This document shows positions 23,883-29,443 of a stretch of DNA of 29,443 nt, in pieces. Both the position numbers and the translations under genes were made by a program. The stretch covers positions 1 through 29,443 of the IMG/VR virus record IMGVR_UViG_3300036766_002278, one strand, 5' to 3'. Within the stretch, counting starts at the first letter, position 1. Every line of letters begins with the position of its first letter. The notes under the pieces are model-generated. The model did not search any database, was not told the origin of the DNA, and was given only the letters and a program-made list of their open reading frames with translations. This stretch comes from a virus.

Positions 23883-24715
23883 TGCCCAAGCTCTATCTTT
23901 CCAAAACGGGCAGCGGTTACACACCCGCCACCATTCGTGGCACTTGGGATAAAACATCTGATCATGTCCTGCGGGGCATGCACAGCCTGCAAGATTTGCC
24001 AGGACTGGGCGCACCGATTGCGGTCTCCTCAGTTGAGACGTCCGCCACGACAGATTACGAGAATTTACTCCTGCGCGGGGTATCGGCACCGCTTGCGGCC
24101 AATCATAATTTTGCAGGCACGCTCAACCTGATGCTGGGCGTGCAGGAATCGGCAGCCGATGCCGATATGGCGTATTTTATTCATGTGTTTCTCACGCAAG
24201 GTGATACCGACAATCTGCGCGGCACGCTGCTCGCCAATTACGCCGATCCGAATACGAATGAGTGGAGCACGACGGCGGGTGGCCGCGCGCTATCCTCCAC
24301 CCGCACGCTCACTGCTGTATCGGCCTTCGCGGGGGATCGCATCGTCATAGAAATCGGCTACCGCGCCCGTAACACCGTCAGCTCCAGCCGCACGGGTACG
24401 CTCTGGCATGGCGGCAATGGGGCTGATCTGACAAGCGGCGGTAACCCCGCAACCGGCATCGGGTTTCTGGATTTTTCTGACGCTTTTACGCTGGTCAATA
24501 ACCCAACTGCACGCCTTAGCCAGCTTGTGGTTGAAAGCCTGCGCAGGCCATCGGCGCCCAATGCGCTGGTCACGCAAATGCCCGTGGAAGTGGTACGCCG
24601 CCCCACCTCTGCCAATCTTCGCCTTGGTCAAATGGCGGTGGAGGTCATTCGCCGTAACGGCACACCGCAGGCAAGCGGTAGCCAGGGCGGCATGCTGATC
24701 ATCGTCGCTGGATAG
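23882..24715 (+). CDS. Tail appendage protein with C-terminal 18-residue repeats
   Basis: This 277-residue protein starts in a TAATG overlap with the previous gene. The first 200 residues form a beta-rich domain (LYLSKTGSGYTPATIRGTWD; HNFAGTLNLMLGVQES; ADMAYFIHVFLTQGDTDNLRGTLL; GDRIVIEIGYRARN) similar in kind to phage appendage proteins that read structural surfaces. The C-terminus has three 18-residue repeats with VEV(L/V/I)RR cores (residues 210-263). It ends in a short hydrophobic tail (GGMLIIVAG). No enzyme motif is visible. Confidence 0.62.
   Translation: MPKLYLSKTGSGYTPATIRGTWDKTSDHVLRGMHSLQDLPGLGAPIAVSSVETSATTDYENLLLRGVSAPLAANHNFAGTLNLMLGVQESAADADMAYFIHVFLTQGDTDNLRGTLLANYADPNTNEWSTTAGGRALSSTRTLTAVSAFAGDRIVIEIGYRARNTVSSSRTGTLWHGGNGADLTSGGNPATGIGFLDFSDAFTLVNNPTARLSQLVVESLRRPSAPNALVTQMPVEVVRRPTSANLRLGQMAVEVIRRNGTPQASGSQGGMLIIVAG
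24509..24670 (+). repeat. Three 54-base repeats (18 residues each)
   Basis: Units at 24509-24562, 24563-24616 and 24617-24670 encode ARLSQLVVESLRRPSAPN, ALVTQMPVEVVRRPTSAN and LRLGQMAVEVIRRNGTPQ. Each has Gln-hydrophobic-x-VE-hydrophobic-hydrophobic-RR. Similar short VEVL repeats are frequent at the ends of phage tail proteins. Confidence 0.85.
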
Positions 24716-24780
24716 AGAAATTCATGAACCCCAAGAATTTTCAACCTGCTTTCACAGAGCGGGAACAGGAGAAAACGCCC

Positions 24781-25014
24781 ATGACCGAGCCAGAATATTT
24801 TCGCGCCATCGGCAGGCTAGAAGCGCAGGTGCAAGCCTTAACCAATGCCATCACCGAGATGAAAACCAAGGTCGATAGCATGGATACCAAGTTGGCCGAT
24901 CTCGACCGCATGGCGCATCGATGGAAGGGCGGCTTTGCAGTGGTGCTCGCGCTGGGCGCGATGATCGGCGTGATTTTGGATCAGATTACACGCCTCTTCA
25001 TCATTCGCCCCTGA
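24781..25014 (+). CDS. XhlA-like coiled-coil membrane protein (putative holin component)
   Basis: This 77-residue protein has an N-terminal coiled coil (IGRLEAQVQALTNAITEMKTKVDSMDTKLADLDR) followed by a single membrane segment (GGFAVVLALGAMIGVILDQIT) and a short basic end. That layout matches XhlA-type holin-associated proteins. ATG 24781 was chosen over 24724 because AGGAG lies 9 bases upstream, while 24724 has no clear site. It opens the lysis cassette. Holin function is inferred from layout and position. Confidence 0.65.
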   Translation: MTEPEYFRAIGRLEAQVQALTNAITEMKTKVDSMDTKLADLDRMAHRWKGGFAVVLALGAMIGVILDQITRLFIIRP

Positions 25015-25039
25015 TTTTTAACCCAAAAAGGAGAAGACC

Positions 25040-25711
25040 ATGACGACCACACAAACTGGCCGCACACCGCGCGGCATTCGTAATCACAACCCTGGCAATA
25101 TCCGCCGCAGCTCTGACCCATGGCAGGGCTTGGCCGAACGCCAAAGCGATGTTGAATTCTTTACCTTCAAATCGCCCATCTATGGCATTCGTGCTTTAGC
25201 GCGCACACTGATTACCTATCAGGATAAGCATGGTCTTCGTACCATTCGCCAGATTATCGGGCGCTGGGCGCCGCCTGTTGAGAACAATACTAATGCCTAT
25301 GTGCGGGCGGTGGCAGAAGAAACAGATCTGGATGCCGATCAGATGCTTGATCTACATAATTTCGAATATCTTTTTCCGCTCACCAAAGCCATCATCAAAC
25401 ATGAAAACGGCCAGCAGCCTTATACCGATGCGCAAATCACTAAAGCGCTGGTGCTGGCGGGTGTTGAGCCAGAGGCGCCAAGCCTGCAGAAAACCCGCAC
25501 CGTAAAAGGTGGACAGGCCGCCACAGCCGCTACCGCAGGGGTGGGTGTAATCGAGGTGGTTCAGCAAACCATCAATCCCGCTCGTGATGCCCTTATGGGG
25601 TTGGTGCCATATCTGGAAGTTGCCAAATGGCTGCTGCTGGTTATCACGCTGGTCGGTATCGTCGTGATGCTGTGGGCGCGGATCGATGATCACCGCAAAG
25701 GCCTGCGCTGA
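25040..25711 (+). CDS. Putative peptidoglycan-degrading protein with C-terminal membrane anchor
   Basis: The N-terminal part of this 223-residue protein (about 10-130) has the phage virion/lytic pattern RGIRNHNPGNIRRSSDPWQG, FKSPIYGIRALARTLITYQ, IIGRWAPPVENNTNAYV, resembling P5-like putative transglycosylases. Residues about 150-180 are a Gly/Ala-rich linker, followed by a membrane segment near the C-terminus (WLLLVITLVGIVVMLWA, about 195-212) and a basic tail. Its place between the XhlA-like gene and the spanins makes it the endolysin candidate, but a C-terminal anchor is unusual for one. Catalytic residues cannot be fixed by eye. Confidence 0.65.
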   Translation: MTTTQTGRTPRGIRNHNPGNIRRSSDPWQGLAERQSDVEFFTFKSPIYGIRALARTLITYQDKHGLRTIRQIIGRWAPPVENNTNAYVRAVAEETDLDADQMLDLHNFEYLFPLTKAIIKHENGQQPYTDAQITKALVLAGVEPEAPSLQKTRTVKGGQAATAATAGVGVIEVVQQTINPARDALMGLVPYLEVAKWLLLVITLVGIVVMLWARIDDHRKGLR

Positions 25712-25950
25712 TGTGGCTGATCGTCAAAAACTGGCTTTCCGGCAATGCGCTGCGTCTCGCTGGTTGGGGCGTAGCAGGGCTTTCTGTTCTAACCGTCCTG
25801 CTTGGCGCACGGCAGGCCGGGAGGAATGCCGAACGTGTCGATCAACTTAAAAATATATTGGAGGTAAAAGATGTCCAACTTCGTGCCACGCTGGATGCTC
25901 CCCGTACTCGCGGTGAGCTTGTTGACCGCCTGCGCAGGGGTAAATTCTAA
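25711..25950 (+). CDS. Inner-membrane spanin, Rz-like
   Basis: This 79-residue protein has one membrane segment (about 14-33, LRLAGWGVAGLSVLTVLLGA) and then a helical periplasmic part (AERVDQLKNILEVKDVQLRATL) with coiled-coil character. The next gene, a lipoprotein, starts inside it in another frame, as in Rz/Rz1 pairs. It begins by sharing a base with the previous stop (TGATG). It is shorter than most Rz proteins (usually over 100 residues), so the periplasmic reach may depend on its partner. Confidence 0.65.
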   Translation: MWLIVKNWLSGNALRLAGWGVAGLSVLTVLLGARQAGRNAERVDQLKNILEVKDVQLRATLDAPRTRGELVDRLRRGKF

Positions 25951-26107
25951 CCCCATTACAGCCTGCCCGCCGATCAAGGAATATAGCCGAGAGTTTCAGC
26001 GTAAGTTGGCGGACGAAATTGAATCCGCACCCGCAGGCGCAGTGTTTCCCCTGGCATTGCAAGATTATTTAGTGCTGAGGCAGCAGATTAGAATCTATCC
26101 AAAATAG
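25871..26107 (+). CDS. Outer-membrane spanin lipoprotein, Rz1-like
   Basis: This 78-residue protein carries a signal peptide ending in the lipobox LTAC, with lipidated Cys21 followed by Ala, favouring outer-membrane sorting. It starts inside the Rz-like gene in the +1 frame, behind GGAGG with a 6-base spacer, and runs past its end. The mature part (SREFQRKLADEIESAPAG) is short and not Pro-rich, unlike lambda Rz1. With the Rz-like protein it would join the two membranes and disrupt the outer membrane at lysis. Confidence 0.78.
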   Translation: MSNFVPRWMLPVLAVSLLTACAGVNSNPITACPPIKEYSREFQRKLADEIESAPAGAVFPLALQDYLVLRQQIRIYPK

Positions 26108-26119
26108 CAAATCCATGTC

Positions 26120-29100
26120 TTATTCTAGTAGCTCTGACCACTTTGCTTTTCCCTGCCCATATCTGTGAATATGTGCGCGGGAATCCCCCTCCTGAAAATC
26201 GGCATAATAAAGACTGATTTCTGTGTCTTCTAAGGTACGTTTTAGATAGATAAGACGTTCATAGTCTGGGTTGCATATCCAAACTGTCCCCCCATCTGCT
26301 GAATTAATCTCAACACGATAGGGAATGCCCACTGCAGGTTTAAAATCATCGAACAAAGTTTTATCTAACTGCCGAGGAATAGAAGTAGATTTCCATTTTT
26401 GATTTCTTTCTCCTCGCAACATATCCTCTCGGAAATTTTTCCACAGATCTGAGGTTTTTATGGTCGGCCAGTCTTCTCCATTTGTTAAAGCGGTTATTTG
26501 ATCTGATTCAAGCCACTCTCGCATATCAGACATATCAAGAAATGTTGGATTTGTATCCATGACAGATTTTATTGCAGCTATTCTGGAAGATAGACCCGCC
26601 CTTATTAATAATGCCATCATGTATGATGAAACCCCCGTTTCTAGCGCAGCAGCGGCTCCGCCAGTGATGATTTCAGAACTCCAGCCCAGAGATGTTCTAC
26701 GTTGGCGCAGGGCTTCCAATGCCCAAACCAACCGATAGGTGAAAACGTCTTCAATAAATTCCATGTTATTAGAGCCGATAGTCGATACATCTGCGCCAGA
26801 AACCCACATGAGCAAAAGATTTTTCCAATCTAAAGGCAGGGCTTTGTTTGGTTTAAAGGGACGTATCAAAAGTAACCTTTCAGCAATAGCGGTAAGGGAA
26901 ATTACAAGCTGTCCAACATTCCCCTGGAGTACCGCCAGATCCGCCGTGTCTAGATGCGTAGAAAGCTCATCGGCCATCGCATCAATTGAAAGACCCGTTT
27001 TTAATCCAACACCCATTGCGAAGTGGCTTTTTCGTGACTCTGGTGTGGTGTTATTCCAAATCAGTTTCGCGCGAGCCTGCAAAATGAACCGATGGTTGTT
27101 TTCGGTCTGCGCTCCTGCTTCGGCGATGCTTCTTACCCAGAGCGAGCCGTTGAGGGCCTCATCCAGCAAGCGAGGGAGATCCTCTGCATCGGCATCAAGG
27201 GTATTTATTAGCCCAATGACCATAGCGTCTAATTTTTCAATTAGGTTTTCAAACGGCTCTCTGGCATCATTCTGTGGTTCCGTGATAGTCCATGAATCAC
27301 GGGAGTTAACGAGGTAATCGAAAGCATCGGCGCGCGAAAAAGTACCTGTTGCCGCCATACGATTAAGTATTTCATTGATGACCTGATATAGACCGCTTTG
27401 AATATGGCGCGCTCGGGCAGAGGCTAAGAGATTCTCCCAGTTTTGTACACTGTTGTACTTAAGTTCAAAAATAGGGTGAATGATGGTTCCTTCAACGTCG
27501 ACAAAAGCACGGCCAGCTCTTCCAGCTACATTGGCAAACTCCTCTCCTTTAAGAGGTTCGCCATTGCGAACTAAATAAGGCACAAGGAGAACTGCCGCAT
27601 TTATATTTAGCCCCTGAGACAATGTCGGAGAGGCCGCAATGACTTTTATAGTTCCGCTTGCAAGAAGGAGTTCTAACTCTCTTAAAAAGGGATTTGGTAA
27701 TTGCCCATGATGAATCGCAACACCAGTTTTTAAAGCCTGAACGGCGGGGTGATCTACCCCGAGCCATTCCTCTCCAACGGTCAAGGCGCGTTGGATATCG
27801 TCAGGATTATCAAGCAAAGAATGCAAGTATCCCTCTTTAACCAATTCAATCGCTCGTTTCCCATACCCAGAAACCCAGCTTGCTGTGCTGATAAAAATAA
27901 GGGTCTTTTTTCCTTGCTCTGCAAACTTCCATGCAGCAAGGAGAGTTAAATCCCGCACATCCTTTGGTGGGGGGTTTTTTCGCCCTGTTTTAGCGGGTTT
28001 TTCTACAAAATTTGGAAAAAACGCCCCCTCTTTATATTCCAGTCTCGCACGGTCATTACTCCAGATCAGCGTCCCGTAGCGTTGCCTTGTCGGCCTCCAA
28101 GGGGACTTAATGGGAGTGCCATCCACATCGCTTCTCATCCATGCCGTAAGGTCATTAAGCTCTTTACCATCTGGAAGAATAGCCGACAGACAGACTAATC
28201 TACGGTTATCTGCGTCTGCTCTACGAAGCAGTTTCTGCACGAGAATTTCATACCGAATCTCGCGCTCGGATGTTCCGATCATATGCCCTTCATCAAGGAC
28301 GATAAGTCCAATATCGTCAATAAGGGACGCATCATTACGCAGCGCAAAATCTAGTTTTTCTGGGGTCGTGATGACGATGTTTTTTGAACGTAATGCGTCC
28401 ACATCGTTTGATGAACCGCTTGCACCATACAGCGATGAAACACTATATCCCAACGGCGCGAAGGTTCTGCGGAAAGAGCGTTCTGTTTGGGCAGATAAGG
28501 CGCGCAAAGGAGTAACAATCAATACGCGCTTTTCTGATGAAAGGGTTATAAGGGCGGCAATTTCTGCTATTCTGGTCTTTCCTGCGCTGGTGGGGAGCGC
28601 AACTACCAGATCGTCGCCTAGATTTCCGGCGCGTTTGGCCGCTTCCAACTGCGAAGGCCAAAGTTCAACTTCTGCTGTTTTTCGTGCATAGAGAGACAAA
28701 ATAAATTTCTCCCTCATTTCAGAATAAGCTGTAGCCGTGACTTCTTGCGTCGTGGGCAGGGTCATATGAAGGGAATGTACCCAAAGGTCATCTATAAGAT
28801 TTAGAGATAAGCGAATAACCCACCATAGGGGGACGATGCCCGTGTCTCTGGCGAGTGCCAATGTATCTTTTAGTATCCCTCTAGCCCCATTAAGTGGCTC
28901 AAGCTTTCCTGTTTGTAACGCGAAATCAAAATAGAGGAGCGCGCGGCAAACAGATGAATTCAGGATAATGCTATAAGCATCATCTTCGCTATATTCAATG
29001 TCTTTCGCCAGAAGATTCTTTTTGATTTCATCATCTCTATGGCTTTTATCCCTTAGCCATGCGCGGGATAGATCATGCAGCCTTCTAAAGTCACGAAGAA

Positions 29101-29443
29101 TAAGGCATGAAAGGGCTTGTTCTGCAATATTCAAGTTTTGGCCATGTTGGGAATGGCTAAGTAGAGAATATGCTACCGCAGAATAATTAGCCAAATGGTA
29201 AGCGCTAGCCGCCATTATACGATAGAAGTCAGTTTCATGGTCATTGGGCGCATTGTTCTTAACGAGTGCCTCAAATGCCTTTCCTGCAAATTCGAATCCT
29301 CTTTTTGCGATAGAAAGGTTACCTTGCTTTTCTTTCAGTGAAAGAGCAGATAGCAAAAGACTAAAGGCATAATCCGCTAAATCATCCTGAATCGTATCGC
29401 CGAATTTTGGGGCGTATAAGGGTAACTCCCCTTCACGCCGCAT
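26120..29443 (-). CDS. Ski2-like SF2 helicase, possible defence gene (start at or beyond the edge)
   Basis: This protein of at least 1107 residues runs opposite to the phage genes. Residues 1-240 are helical and TPR-like. The helicase core follows, with LWPSQ (Q motif, Gln265), ALPTSAGKT (motif I, 282-290), TPLRALSAQ (Ia), DEGH (II, 384-387), SAI (III), TLIFIST (IV), SPTLSQGLNI (V) and NVAGRAGRA (VI, 638-646). The C-terminal 440 residues are of unknown role. The core matches Ski2/Hel308-type helicases such as those in defence systems (for example Hachiman HamB), but a partner nuclease would lie outside the window. The AUG at the last base position may not be the true start. Base use looks more A+T-rich than the phage genes, suggesting separate origin. 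Confidence 0.8.
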   Translation of the reverse strand: MRREGELPLYAPKFGDTIQDDLADYAFSLLLSALSLKEKQGNLSIAKRGFEFAGKAFEALVKNNAPNDHETDFYRIMAASAYHLANYSAVAYSLLSHSQHGQNLNIAEQALSCLILRDFRRLHDLSRAWLRDKSHRDDEIKKNLLAKDIEYSEDDAYSIILNSSVCRALLYFDFALQTGKLEPLNGARGILKDTLALARDTGIVPLWWVIRLSLNLIDDLWVHSLHMTLPTTQEVTATAYSEMREKFILSLYARKTAEVELWPSQLEAAKRAGNLGDDLVVALPTSAGKTRIAEIAALITLSSEKRVLIVTPLRALSAQTERSFRRTFAPLGYSVSSLYGASGSSNDVDALRSKNIVITTPEKLDFALRNDASLIDDIGLIVLDEGHMIGTSEREIRYEILVQKLLRRADADNRRLVCLSAILPDGKELNDLTAWMRSDVDGTPIKSPWRPTRQRYGTLIWSNDRARLEYKEGAFFPNFVEKPAKTGRKNPPPKDVRDLTLLAAWKFAEQGKKTLIFISTASWVSGYGKRAIELVKEGYLHSLLDNPDDIQRALTVGEEWLGVDHPAVQALKTGVAIHHGQLPNPFLRELELLLASGTIKVIAASPTLSQGLNINAAVLLVPYLVRNGEPLKGEEFANVAGRAGRAFVDVEGTIIHPIFELKYNSVQNWENLLASARARHIQSGLYQVINEILNRMAATGTFSRADAFDYLVNSRDSWTITEPQNDAREPFENLIEKLDAMVIGLINTLDADAEDLPRLLDEALNGSLWVRSIAEAGAQTENNHRFILQARAKLIWNNTTPESRKSHFAMGVGLKTGLSIDAMADELSTHLDTADLAVLQGNVGQLVISLTAIAERLLLIRPFKPNKALPLDWKNLLLMWVSGADVSTIGSNNMEFIEDVFTYRLVWALEALRQRRTSLGWSSEIITGGAAAALETGVSSYMMALLIRAGLSSRIAAIKSVMDTNPTFLDMSDMREWLESDQITALTNGEDWPTIKTSDLWKNFREDMLRGERNQKWKSTSIPRQLDKTLFDDFKPAVGIPYRVEINSADGGTVWICNPDYERLIYLKRTLEDTEISLYYADFQEGDSRAHIHRYGQGKAKWSELLE

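Noticed and set aside
28110-28691. A 193-residue plus-strand frame within the helicase gene
   Set aside because: It is antisense to helicase motifs, Ser/Arg-rich and shows no domain.

Overview
The window looks like the late (structural) half of a siphovirus-type prophage from a proteobacterium, most likely an alphaproteobacterium. The host inference rests on the tail module. Its run of DUF2460, DUF2163, NlpC/P60 and large tail-tip genes is the set shared by alphaproteobacterial siphoviruses and the Rhodobacter gene transfer agent, and a DUF6441-like gene is also present. No ribosomal, tRNA or taxonomic marker gene is present, so the host cannot be named more closely. No integrase, repressor, replication gene or attachment site is visible, so neither prophage boundary can be placed.

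Layout. (1) 1-1035: an ACR3-type arsenite efflux permease, followed by a terminator-like hairpin (1138-1170) and a repeat-rich leader (about 1260-1380). (2) 1417-4007: two DNA methyltransferases in tandem, a Dcm-type C5 enzyme and a ParB-domain/DPPY adenine or N4-cytosine enzyme. The Dcm gene carries a second long open frame with its own regular W-P-T-P repeats. (3) 4014-11719: a lambda-like packaging and head module (TerS, GpA-type TerL, gpW-like, portal, S49 protease with nested scaffold, gpD-like decoration, gpE-like capsid, head-tail proteins). (4) 11709-22117: neck and tail genes (DUF6441, tail terminator, tail tube, G/GT chaperones with an A-AAA-AAC slippery site, tape measure, DUF2460, DUF2163, NlpC/P60, tail tip). 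(5) 22127-24715: fibre or appendage proteins. (6) 24781-26107: a lysis cassette (XhlA-like membrane protein, membrane-tethered putative muralytic protein, overlapping inner- and outer-membrane spanins). (7) 26120-29443, opposite strand: a large Ski2-like SF2 helicase of lower G+C look, probably an accessory or defence gene, whose start lies at or beyond the right edge.

How it works together. Genes from 1417 to 26107 all run on the + strand with very short gaps or ATGA/TAATG overlaps, which suggests one late transcription unit. The methyltransferases would protect phage DNA. TerS/TerL package it into a capsid processed by the S49 protease. The tail is built on the tape measure with GT chaperones, and the lysis cassette releases virions. 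The most notable features are the dual-frame coding in the Dcm gene, an intrinsic-terminator-like hairpin between protease and scaffold inside one ORF, the -1 frameshift signal, a probable beta-propeller insertion in the tail-tip protein, and the helicase at the end of the late operon.
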